Source of the DNA: Aurantibrevibacter litoralis
GTDB lineage: Bacteria > Bacteroidota > Bacteroidia > Flavobacteriales > Flavobacteriaceae
DNA length: 64,000 nucleotides
Assembly (NCBI RefSeq): GCF_034651555.1
Contig: NZ_JAYEEQ010000008.1
Location: 97,610 to 161,609, forward strand
Direction: 5' to 3'
Shown: piece by piece, positions 44,949-53,184 of the stretch
How positions within the stretch are numbered: the first letter of the stretch is position 1
Layout: each line of letters opens with the position of its first letter
The notes under the pieces: generated by a model
Told to the model about the DNA's origin: nothing
The model's input: only the letters and a program-made list of their open reading frames with translations
Databases searched by the model: none
Translations under genes and position numbers: made by a program

Positions 44949-46369
44949 TTATTAGCGAAATCGCAATCTTTATTATCTGAGTTAATGCTAATGTAGGTAT
45001 CTTTTATTTTATCGTCCATCCATTTTTTTATGGCATTGAACTGTTTTTCCCTGAGGGCTAATTCTTGTATTTTAAGATAATCTTTAGCAAAATCGGCTAC
45101 ATGTTCATCATAGCGGTTGCTAATCTTTACAATTTTGTATTTGGGTCCGCCTCCTCTTTGGTCTTCTTCTAAAATAGGACGGGAAATTTCGTTGTCTTTT
45201 AAATCCCTTACTTGATTATATAAGGCGGGATCCATATTGGTGAGTTCAAAACGAGATCCGTAATCAATAGGATTACGAAGCAAGCCACCATCAAATTTGG
45301 TTTCCTTTTCGTCCGAAAAATTTAAGGCTGCCTCCGCAAATGTAAAGTCGCCGGCTAGAATTTTAGATCGAATACTGTCCAATTCCGTCTTCGCCGCATC
45401 TAACGCTTTTTGGGGGATTTCCGGAGAAATAAGAATATGTCTTAAATCGAGTTCTTGCCCTCGTATTTTTTCCAGGTAAATAATATGATACCCGAAAGCG
45501 GTCTCAAACGGATCCGAAACTTCACCTTGACGAAGACTAAAGGCTACGTCTTTAAATTCTTTTACAAAGGGAGTTTCTTTGGTCATGCTGTAAAAGCCCC
45601 CTTTAGACTTAGAACCGGGATCCTGAGAATACAAAATAGCCTTAACACTAAAACTGGCATCATTTTCTTCTACATCTGCTTTAATGGTATTTAATTTGTC
45701 TATAACTTTTTGTTTTTCTTCTTCGGTAGGCTTAGGTTCTTTAACAATTTGCGCTATCTCTAATTCGGCACCGAACATAGGGCGCTCATTTTCAGGGATT
45801 TTATTAAAAAATTGACGTACTTCCTCCGGAGTAACTTCGATATCTGATACAATTTTTTGCTGCATCTTCTCTGATAACATTCTAAGCTTATTGATCTTAA
45901 AAAGTTCCTCTCGAAAACTTTCCTCATCCTCTTTTTTATAATAAGCCAATACCTTTTCCATAGATCCAACTTGAGACACCAATTGCTGAATCTGCCGTTC
46001 ACCGTTGCCACGAACTTCATCGTTAGATACCAAAATACTATCTTGTACCGCCTGATGGGCATATAAACGATCTTCCATTAATTTTCCTAAAAGCCCGCAA
46101 TGTGTAACTTCACTTTCGGAAACCCCCTGATTCTTTAAATCGATCAGTGTTTTGGAAATATCGGAATCTAAAATGACATAATCCCCAACCACTGCAGCGA
46201 TGCCGTCTAACTTTATCCGGACACCGGTTTTGGTAGAATCCTTAACCTCGGCCGCAATCGAATTCATATCTGGCGGCGCTTCACTTTGAGTTTCTACTTC
46301 TTGTGCCCTAAGCATGCCGGAGCATGCTAAAGCGCCGAATAACAAGAGACTATTCTTTAGGTTGCACAT
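44933..46369 (-). CDS. SurA-like periplasmic peptidylprolyl isomerase
   Basis: 478 residues from the ATG at 46369, which gives a signal peptide (MCNLKNSLLLFGALACSGML) and an upstream GAGG. The ORF could begin at 46402. A SurA-type N-terminal chaperone region (KLDGIAAVVGDYVILDSDI) is followed by two parvulin/PpiC domains: KAILYSQDPGSKSKGGFY with AFGYHIIYLEKIRG, and TFAEAALNFSDEKETKFDGG. Function: outer-membrane protein folding. It overlaps the upstream PpiC-like gene and the downstream moxR. Confidence 0.88.
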   Translation of the reverse strand: MCNLKNSLLLFGALACSGMLRAQEVETQSEAPPDMNSIAAEVKDSTKTGVRIKLDGIAAVVGDYVILDSDISKTLIDLKNQGVSESEVTHCGLLGKLMEDRLYAHQAVQDSILVSNDEVRGNGERQIQQLVSQVGSMEKVLAYYKKEDEESFREELFKINKLRMLSEKMQQKIVSDIEVTPEEVRQFFNKIPENERPMFGAELEIAQIVKEPKPTEEEKQKVIDKLNTIKADVEENDASFSVKAILYSQDPGSKSKGGFYSMTKETPFVKEFKDVAFSLRQGEVSDPFETAFGYHIIYLEKIRGQELDLRHILISPEIPQKALDAAKTELDSIRSKILAGDFTFAEAALNFSDEKETKFDGGLLRNPIDYGSRFELTNMDPALYNQVRDLKDNEISRPILEEDQRGGGPKYKIVKISNRYDEHVADFAKDYLKIQELALREKQFNAIKKWMDDKIKDTYISINSDNKDCDFANNWLKK

Positions 46370-47243
46370 ATACCTCAAATTCTTTTCTTTTGATTGCTTC
46401 ATCTATAATTTCTGTTTCTAGTTTTCGTAAATAATCTAACCTTTTTCGATTCATTAGCACCTGCCTTATGGTAGGTTCTATATAGGTTAGCGGTGCTATA
46501 TCATTGATTTTTAAGACATCGGTTATATTCGCCAAATATACCCCTAATGAATCCTGCAATTCAAAAAATTGTGATTTTTTTAAGTATCGGTCTTGATTTT
46601 CAAGGGTAAGCGGTGGAATCTCCGCAATAACTCTAGAGGTACTTACCCATATAGAATCATTAAAATTTAATTTGCGAAACTGAACCCCAATAGAGTCTAA
46701 ATAGATGGCATCTTTTTCATTAAATCGCTTTAGGCTTTCGGCCACTTTATCTTTATCCAAAAACTGCAACGGAAGTTGTATATATTTCAGCTGAATGATC
46801 TGTTCTCTCAATTTAAAATTCTCTTTTTCTTTCATGTAAAAGGCGCGCAACTCATCGGCACTAACCAAAGAATCCTGAGATTGTTGCACCAAGGCTTCTT
46901 TGTAAGCTCTAGTATACAAATCCCTTTTGTAGTTGGCCACCAAACGATCGTATTTGGCCAATTCCGTTTCCGGCAAATTAATTTTAGATTTTGCAAAAAG
47001 CAATTGTTTGGCAGCCCAATCATTAATGTAGTTGGTAACTACGGTAACACTATCTTCCTTAGACATGGTACTCCCTACTACTGCTGCAATTTCATCGCTG
47101 TACAAATAGCTATCCTGCACCCGAGCCACTATATCCTTGTCTTCGTAGTTTTTCCAAAGATTGTTGCATGAACTGTTGAGGGATATAATAAAAATCCCGA
47201 CAAGAACTCCGAATAAAATTCTACCTTTAAAAAAAGAAAACAT
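46350..47243 (-). CDS. PpiC/SurA-like lipoprotein
   Basis: 297 residues; lipobox Cys26 (ISLNSSCNNLW). It begins KDIVARVQDSYLYSDEIAAV, like SurA N-terminal chaperone segments, followed by helices typical of that fold, but it has no obvious parvulin catalytic motif. It lies directly before the SurA-like gene, and the two overlap by 20-53 bases depending on the start. A well formed promoter ends almost at its ATG. Confidence 0.75.
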   Translation of the reverse strand: MFSFFKGRILFGVLVGIFIISLNSSCNNLWKNYEDKDIVARVQDSYLYSDEIAAVVGSTMSKEDSVTVVTNYINDWAAKQLLFAKSKINLPETELAKYDRLVANYKRDLYTRAYKEALVQQSQDSLVSADELRAFYMKEKENFKLREQIIQLKYIQLPLQFLDKDKVAESLKRFNEKDAIYLDSIGVQFRKLNFNDSIWVSTSRVIAEIPPLTLENQDRYLKKSQFFELQDSLGVYLANITDVLKINDIAPLTYIEPTIRQVLMNRKRLDYLRKLETEIIDEAIKRKEFEVYVQPKE

Positions 47244-47247
47244 TTCA

Positions 47248-47277
47248 CAAATTTAAGAAATAACCAATCCTGTGCAA
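47248..47277 (-). promoter_or_regulatory. Promoter of PpiC-SurA-MoxR operon (TTG-N19-TAAATTTG)
   Basis: On the minus strand TTG (47277-47275), a 19-base spacer and TAAATTTG (47255-47248) match the Bacteroidetes consensus. The -7 box ends only 4 bases before the annotated ATG, so transcription would start at or close to the ATG and the mRNA would be leaderless, or the true start is further in. Confidence 0.6.
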
Positions 47278-47377
47278 GTTCCGTTATATTGTAATAAACA
47301 GTTCAATTTTAACTAAAATTTAGATTCAAAAAGGCGGGGATTACCTCTTGTTCCATAAAAATGCATATTTTAGAACT

Positions 47378-47623
47378 ATGAATAACAGGCAAATTAAACT
47401 TATTTGGGATTTTAAGGGAACAGAAGCTGAAAAAATTGCGGCGCACCACGAACAGCATCTTAAAGAATATATTGCTGCAGAAGATTTACAAATAGCAATA
47501 ACAGGACATAAAACTTTAAGTCCGCTTCACAGTATTGCCTACCTCGTAGTTCCTGAAAGTGATATGCTTAAAATTAGGGATTTGCTAAAGCCACATCGTG
47601 GTGAAGTTTATACCGATATTTAA
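47378..47623 (+). CDS. Conserved small protein of unknown function (81 aa)
   Basis: 81 residues from the ATG at 47378; an upstream ATG at 47348 is less likely. It starts MNNRQIKLIWDFKGTEAEKI, continues with a His-containing helix (AAHHEQHLKEYIAAEDL) and ends KPHRGEVYTDI. I recall similar small proteins in flavobacterial genomes, but none has an assigned function. The pattern suggests a compact alpha/beta cytoplasmic protein. It is divergent from the PpiC gene and upstream of a serine hydrolase by 24 bases. Confidence 0.75.
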   Translation: MNNRQIKLIWDFKGTEAEKIAAHHEQHLKEYIAAEDLQIAITGHKTLSPLHSIAYLVVPESDMLKIRDLLKPHRGEVYTDI

Positions 47624-47647
47624 TAACCGTTCTAAAAATGAAACTTT

Positions 47648-48796
47648 ATGGCCTATGTGCGAATCATTAGTTATGTCCTTCTACTTTTTTTAGGTGCCGC
47701 TTGTCAAAAAAAAGTGACCCCACAAAATCCGCTAGATGCGATACTCTCCAGTACTTCGCCTCACATAAAAAAGGTTATGGACAGTTTGGATCAATATGAA
47801 GTGCAGATACGATACACCCAAATAGATCGAAAAAATGACAGTGTTATTTTTACAGATTACGATTTTCAGGTTGATGCAGATACCTATTTCTATCCGGCAA
47901 GTACAGTAAAGTTTCCGATTGCTGTTTTAGCCTTAGAAAAATTAAACGCTTACCCAGATATGAACTTGTATACGCGATTCTATATTGAGGGTGATTCGGT
48001 AGAGACTACTTTCGCCAATGATGTTTCTAAAATTTTTGCGGTGAGCGACAATGATGCCAACAATCGATTGTTTGAGTTTTTAGGGCAAGACACCATCAAC
48101 CAAAACTTAGAAAAAAAAGAGCTGTTTCCTGTGCGTATTGCGCATCGGCTTAGCGCACCTGATTCTGATAATCTTACCACGAAACCCTTAGTCATTTATG
48201 TAAACGACAGTACCACCACGCTGCACTACCCTATCACTAATGAACCTCTAAAACCATTGCATATTAATGGCTTACAAAAAGGCATCGCTTATTATGACAA
48301 CGACTCACTTGTTAGGATGCCGTTCAATTTTAGTTTAAAAAACTATTATCCCATTGCAACGCAAGACGGTGTACTAAAACGCATCTTTTTCCCGGAAACC
48401 TTCAAGCCTTCGGAACGTTTTAACCTAACCACCGCACAGCTCAATTTTATAAGAAACGCCATGCATACCCTTCCAGAAAAATTGGGTTATCCACCAGCAG
48501 AATATTATGATAGTTATGGTAAATTTTTTCTTTTTGGAGACTCCAAAGAAAAGATGCCCGAGCATATAAAAATATATAATAAGGTGGGTTATGCGTACGG
48601 TACGCTAACAGACTGCGCGTATATTACGGATTTTAAGAATGGGGTAGAATTTTTGCTTACTGCAACCATTTTAGTAAATAAAAATGGCGTTTTTAATGAC
48701 AACACCTATGAGTATGACGACGTAGGAATACCTTTTTTAGCAGAACTTGGTCGACAGGTATATGCACACGAACTTGAACGCAAAAGGAAGAATTAG
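47648..48796 (+). CDS. Class A beta-lactamase-fold serine hydrolase, lipoprotein
   Basis: 382 residues with lipobox Cys19 (FLGAACQKK). The catalytic motifs of the class A family are visible: SxxK as Ser85-Thr-Val-Lys88 (YPASTVKFPI) and SDN at 133-135 (AVSDNDANNR); KVGYAYG may correspond to the KTG box. The length and insertions differ from true beta-lactamases, so a periplasmic hydrolase or peptidoglycan-related role is as likely as drug resistance. Confidence 0.8.
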   Translation: MAYVRIISYVLLLFLGAACQKKVTPQNPLDAILSSTSPHIKKVMDSLDQYEVQIRYTQIDRKNDSVIFTDYDFQVDADTYFYPASTVKFPIAVLALEKLNAYPDMNLYTRFYIEGDSVETTFANDVSKIFAVSDNDANNRLFEFLGQDTINQNLEKKELFPVRIAHRLSAPDSDNLTTKPLVIYVNDSTTTLHYPITNEPLKPLHINGLQKGIAYYDNDSLVRMPFNFSLKNYYPIATQDGVLKRIFFPETFKPSERFNLTTAQLNFIRNAMHTLPEKLGYPPAEYYDSYGKFFLFGDSKEKMPEHIKIYNKVGYAYGTLTDCAYITDFKNGVEFLLTATILVNKNGVFNDNTYEYDDVGIPFLAELGRQVYAHELERKRKN

Positions 48797-48914
48797 TTCA
48801 ACAGGTTGGCTGCTTTATATTGACTACCACCACAGCACCGTTTGTCGCTTAAAAGCAGTATCTTTCAGCCTGGATAATCTAGATCGATATTAGGAACGCT
48901 TTAAAAACAAAAAT

Positions 48915-49019
48915 ATGGCAAAAGGGCAAGACGCAAAGAAAAACGTAAAGAAAAAACCGGAAAAAACCGCCAAAGAAAAAAAAGAAGAAAAAAGAGATAA
49001 AAAGTCTAAAAGAATCTAG
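48915..49019 (+). CDS. Small lysine-rich protein (34 aa)
   Basis: ATG at 48915 to TAG at 49019. The product begins MAKGQDAKKNVKKKPEKTAK and is about half Lys, Glu and Arg, so it is highly charged and probably disordered. Very similar short MAKGQ-type proteins seem to recur in flavobacterial genomes. It might bind nucleic acid or ribosomes; that is inference. The gene lies in a gap between a serine hydrolase and a convergent symporter. Confidence 0.5.
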   Translation: MAKGQDAKKNVKKKPEKTAKEKKEEKRDKKSKRI

Positions 49020-49053
49020 GATTTTTATGTCAATTATAAAAACACAAACAGGC

Positions 49054-50526
49054 TTAGCTGAGTGATTCGGCTACCTCCCTTTTCGCTTTTATAAAAAACA
49101 ACCCTAAAACGGTTAAAAGTGCATTTACAAAGATATTCATAAAGCCAAAATCAAAATTGAACGCATTTATAGCCACCTCGTTTAGGATATAGGTAGATAA
49201 GGCAGCGGTAATGCATACTACAGGTACCCATTTATCTCTTAATTGAATTCGAGAAAACATGCCCAGCAGATAGAGCCCTAATAAGGGCCCGTAGGTATAC
49301 CCGGCGACTTTAAAAATCAATGAAATAATAGCTCCCTTACTCCCTGCGAAACTCATTACGATTACGAAAAGTAAAACATTAAACCCGAATAAAACAATAT
49401 TTTTTATAGGTTTGCGCCGTGCTTTTGGCTTTTGATCAATTCTTAAAAAATCATAGCAAAAAGAAGTAGTTAAGGCTGTTAGGGCAGAATCTGCACTAGA
49501 AAAAGAGGCCGCCACAATACCCAGCAAAAAAGCAATACCCGCTAATAGGCCAAAATGCTCTAGGGAAAGCATGGGAAACAACTTATCGGTATCCAGAAAA
49601 CTACCGCCATCCATGGCTAGAGCAATTCCGTTGGCCTCGGCATAGACGTACAACAAGACGCCCAAGCAGAGAAAAAGAAATTGTGCTAATGCTAGAAACA
49701 AGCTAAAAGTAAGAACATTTTTTTTTGCTTCGTTTACATTTTTACAGGTAAGGGTTTTCTGCATCATGTTTTGATCTAATCCCATCATGGCAATGGCAAT
49801 TAGTGCACCTGAAATAAATTGTTTAAAAAAATTAGAGCCTGCAAGACTATCCCATTCAAAAATGATAAAATAATCATGGGTTGTTATTGTAGAAAGTAAG
49901 CCGGGGCTTGTTAACTGCAGTGCACTTTTTATAGTAAATATAGCAATTACTGCTGCCGAAAGAAGGAAAAAGGTTTGGAGCGCATCGGTCCACACAATGG
50001 TTTTTATACCCGATTGATGGGTGTACAACCAAATAAGAAGCAGCAAAATTACGGTGGTAACGTAGATCGGAATTTGAAAGGCATCAAAAAAAGCGTACTG
50101 CAAAATTTTAACGGCTAGCAGTAACCGTAAAGCAGCTCCAAAAGATTGCGAAAGGATAAAAAACAAGGAACCGGTTTTATAAGTTGTATCTCCAAATCGG
50201 CTATCCAAAAAACTGTAAATGGACACTAACTTTAATTTGTAGTACAGGGGCACAAGGACAAAGGCTATAAACAAATAGCCTACCACATTGCCCATTACAA
50301 ATTGAAAATAATGAAACGCATCATTACCTACCAAGCCCGGGATAGATACAAAGGTTACCCCGGAAATAACAGCACCTACCATTCCGAAAGCCACCAAGAA
50401 CCATGGCGATTTTCGGTCCCCGTCAAAAAATGCATTTTCGCCTGAATTTCTCGATGTTCTGTACGAAATGAACATCAATACTACAAAGTAAAAAGCAATA
50501 ACGGATAAAACGATTAGTGGTGTCAA
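49054..50526 (-). CDS. Sodium:solute symporter (SSS family)
   Basis: 490 residues with about 13 transmembrane helices. SSS motifs: NAFFDGDRKSPWFLVAFGMV then SGVTFVSIPG near the N-terminus and GIVAASFSSADSALTALTTS further on. It is the third SSS transporter in the window and has the standard length without the long insertion of the one at 3219. The cargo is unknown and it appears to be a single-gene unit, 123 bases from rimO. Confidence 0.9.
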   Translation of the reverse strand: MTPLIVLSVIAFYFVVLMFISYRTSRNSGENAFFDGDRKSPWFLVAFGMVGAVISGVTFVSIPGLVGNDAFHYFQFVMGNVVGYLFIAFVLVPLYYKLKLVSIYSFLDSRFGDTTYKTGSLFFILSQSFGAALRLLLAVKILQYAFFDAFQIPIYVTTVILLLLIWLYTHQSGIKTIVWTDALQTFFLLSAAVIAIFTIKSALQLTSPGLLSTITTHDYFIIFEWDSLAGSNFFKQFISGALIAIAMMGLDQNMMQKTLTCKNVNEAKKNVLTFSLFLALAQFLFLCLGVLLYVYAEANGIALAMDGGSFLDTDKLFPMLSLEHFGLLAGIAFLLGIVAASFSSADSALTALTTSFCYDFLRIDQKPKARRKPIKNIVLFGFNVLLFVIVMSFAGSKGAIISLIFKVAGYTYGPLLGLYLLGMFSRIQLRDKWVPVVCITAALSTYILNEVAINAFNFDFGFMNIFVNALLTVLGLFFIKAKREVAESLS

Positions 50527-50649
50527 AATAATGTTACTTAAATAGTTTAAAAGTTAAAGATAGTAGATTAATTGAAGAATCTAAATTCTTACTTTCTAAT
50601 GAATTTATATTCAGCTTACAGACTGCCGCATTAAACTACTTTAGTTTGC

Positions 50650-51951
50650 CTACACCGGCTCCGCATACAAATCAAAATCGGCTGCATCTGTAATGCTTAG
50701 CTCCGCAAATTCGCCTATTTTTAAATAGTGTTTTGATGCGTCTACCAAAACCTCATTGTCCACATCGGGAGAGTCAAATTCCGTGCGTCCTACAAAATAG
50801 GATCCTTCTTTTCGGTCTATAATACAACGTAATCTTTTGCCTATTTTTTCCTGATTTAATTCCCATGAGATTTGCGACTGCAACTCCATAATTTCCGAAG
50901 CTCTGCTTTGCTTCACCTCCTCGGGTACATTATCATCTAACAAATACGCATGTGTATTCTCTTCGTGGCTATAGGTAAAGCATCCTAATCGATCAAATCG
51001 CATCGCAGATACCCATTGTTTTAAGGTTTGAAAATCTGCTTCTGTCTCACCAGGATACCCCACAATCAAAGTAGTTCTTATAGCCATATCCGGCACGGAA
51101 TTTCTGAAATCTGTCAGCAATTGCGTGGTTTTTGCCTGAGTTGTGCCACGGCGCATGCTTTTCAAAATAGGATCAGAAATATGCTGCAAAGGAATGTCGA
51201 TATACTTACAGATTTTTGGGTTTTGCTTCATTACCTCTAAAACATCCATAGGAAAACCGGTAGGAAAAGCATAGTGAAGTCGTATCCACTCAATACCTTC
51301 TACTTTCACCAAGGCTAACAGAAGTTCGGCTAGATTGCGTTTTTTATACAAATCCAGTCCGTAATAGGTAAGATCTTGCGCAATTAAAATCAATTCTTTA
51401 ACTCCATTTGTCGCCAAATTTTGAGCCTCAACAACCAATGCTTCAATAGGGGTACTTTTGTGCTTTCCCCGCATTAGTGGTATGGCACAAAAAGAACAAG
51501 GCCGGTCGCAACCTTCTGCAATTTTTAAATATGCATAATTCTTGGGCGTTGTTGTTAAACGCGCTCCTAGAAGTTCATGTTTGTAATCGGCTCCCAATGC
51601 CTTCAATAAATTGGGTAAATCACTGGTTCCAAAATAGGCATCTACATTGGGAATTTCCTTTTGTAAATCGGGTTTATACCGTTCGCTTAGGCAACCTGTG
51701 ACAAAAACTTTATCAATTTCGCCCAATTCCTTACGTTGTACATATTCTAAAATGGTATTTACACTTTCCGCTTTGGCATTGGCAATAAAACCACAGGTGT
51801 TAATGACCACGATATTGCCCTCACCTTCATGTACCACTTCTTTTTTGCTGGCTCTTAGCTGTCCCATGAGCACCTCGGAATCGTATACATTTTTAGAACA
51901 TCCTAATGTAACCACATTAATTACATTTTGTTTAAGAGATTTTGTACGCAT
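50650..51951 (-). CDS. rimO: Ribosomal protein S12 methylthiotransferase
   Basis: 433 residues. UPF0004 domain at the N-terminus (VVTLGCSKNVYDSEVLMGQL), radical-SAM cluster motif CxxxCxxC in AEGCDRPCSFCAIPLMRGKH, and a C-terminal TRAM domain (VGRTEFDSPDVDNEVLVD). The KNVYDSE motif and the overall pattern match RimO rather than MiaB. It methylthiolates Asp of ribosomal protein S12. A -7-like box (TATTTTTG) lies at 51970-51977. Confidence 0.95.
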   Translation of the reverse strand: MRTKSLKQNVINVVTLGCSKNVYDSEVLMGQLRASKKEVVHEGEGNIVVINTCGFIANAKAESVNTILEYVQRKELGEIDKVFVTGCLSERYKPDLQKEIPNVDAYFGTSDLPNLLKALGADYKHELLGARLTTTPKNYAYLKIAEGCDRPCSFCAIPLMRGKHKSTPIEALVVEAQNLATNGVKELILIAQDLTYYGLDLYKKRNLAELLLALVKVEGIEWIRLHYAFPTGFPMDVLEVMKQNPKICKYIDIPLQHISDPILKSMRRGTTQAKTTQLLTDFRNSVPDMAIRTTLIVGYPGETEADFQTLKQWVSAMRFDRLGCFTYSHEENTHAYLLDDNVPEEVKQSRASEIMELQSQISWELNQEKIGKRLRCIIDRKEGSYFVGRTEFDSPDVDNEVLVDASKHYLKIGEFAELSITDAADFDLYAEPV

Positions 51952-52090
51952 CTAACTAAAATTGAAGTGCAAAAATACAATAAGCATAACGATACATCGG
52001 CTTTTAAAAATATTTTTACTGCTTTGGCGTTTTCACGTAACTATTATATTGATCTCATATTTGTTTTAGATACGGTAACCGACTCCCATT

Positions 52091-53182
52091 ATGAAACTAG
52101 CTACTACAATTTTTTTGAGTATTACACTTGTTTTCGCGATAAGCTGCTCTAAAGATGCCACCGGTGACAGCATTAGTCCTATTAGTAGTGCGCTGTATTT
52201 TCCTCCTATTGGAAGTGGGGAATGGGACACCATTTCAGTAGCGGAATTGAACTGGGAGGCTACTGCCGAACAACCACTCTATGATTTTTTGGAAGCCTCA
52301 AACACGGATGCTTTTATTATTTTAAAAGATGGTAAAATAGTGATTGAGAAGTATTTTGGTTCTTTTACGGCTACAACGCCGCATTCTTGGAATTCGGCAG
52401 CAAAAACACTGACCGCATTTACCGTTGGTGTTGCGCAGGAAGAAGGCTTGCTCGATATCCATAAGAGTTCTGCTGCGTATTTGGGGCATGGGTGGTCTAT
52501 GCTTACCGAAAGTCAAGAAAGCCAAATTACCGTAACACATCATCTTACTATGACCACCGGATTAGATTATACAGTTCCTGAAAATTTCTGCACGGATAAA
52601 GAATGTTTAACGTATAAAAATGAACCGGGCACCTATTGGTACTATCATCAAGCGGCGTATACGCTTTTAGATAACATTGTAAGTAGCGCTGTAAATCAAG
52701 ATTTTAGTAGTTATTTTAATACCAAAATTAGGAACAGAATAGGAATGCAAGGTGCATGGGTAAAAACAGGGTACCTCAATCTCTATTTTAGCAATGCCCG
52801 AAGTATGGCACGCTTTGGTTTGTTACATCTCAATAAGGGCATTTGGGACAAAACACCTATTCTAAATGATATAAATTATTTTAATGCGATGACCAACAGC
52901 ACGCAAAACCTAAATGAAGCGTATGGCTATTTGTATTGGTTGAATGGCAAAGCGAATTATAAAATACCGCGATCTGAAGATTTATTTTCAGGCAAACTTA
53001 TTCCTGCTGCGCCAGATGATTTATACGCTGGGCTAGGAGCTTTTGATCAAAAATTATACATTGTACCCAGTAAGGGATTGGTTATTATTAGATTAGGTGA
53101 TGCTGCAAATGAAGAAGAATTGGGGCCAACCGCTTTTGATAATGCGTTATGGATTAGAATTAATGCCTTAATAAACGAATAA
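52091..53182 (+). CDS. Class C beta-lactamase-like serine hydrolase, lipoprotein
   Basis: 363 residues, lipobox Cys19 (LVFAISCSKDA). The SxxK motif is Ser102-Ala-Ala-Lys105 (HSWNSAAKTLTAF). The later WYYHQAAYTLLDNIV segment fits the Tyr-containing second motif of this family. Such lipoproteins are esterase/amidase-like hydrolases of unknown substrate. It is convergent with the amidase, 2 bases apart. Confidence 0.85.
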   Translation: MKLATTIFLSITLVFAISCSKDATGDSISPISSALYFPPIGSGEWDTISVAELNWEATAEQPLYDFLEASNTDAFIILKDGKIVIEKYFGSFTATTPHSWNSAAKTLTAFTVGVAQEEGLLDIHKSSAAYLGHGWSMLTESQESQITVTHHLTMTTGLDYTVPENFCTDKECLTYKNEPGTYWYYHQAAYTLLDNIVSSAVNQDFSSYFNTKIRNRIGMQGAWVKTGYLNLYFSNARSMARFGLLHLNKGIWDKTPILNDINYFNAMTNSTQNLNEAYGYLYWLNGKANYKIPRSEDLFSGKLIPAAPDDLYAGLGAFDQKLYIVPSKGLVIIRLGDAANEEELGPTAFDNALWIRINALINE

Positions 53183-53184
53183 CA

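Noticed and set aside
46776..47171. 131-residue plus-strand ORF over the PpiC-like gene
   Set aside because: Phe/Ile-rich antisense shadow; the lipoprotein on the minus strand has a lipobox and promoter.
51928..52152. 74-residue plus-strand ORF between rimO and the serine hydrolase
   Set aside because: It overlaps both the rimO start and the hydrolase start in another frame, has no domain pattern, and spans the likely promoter region.
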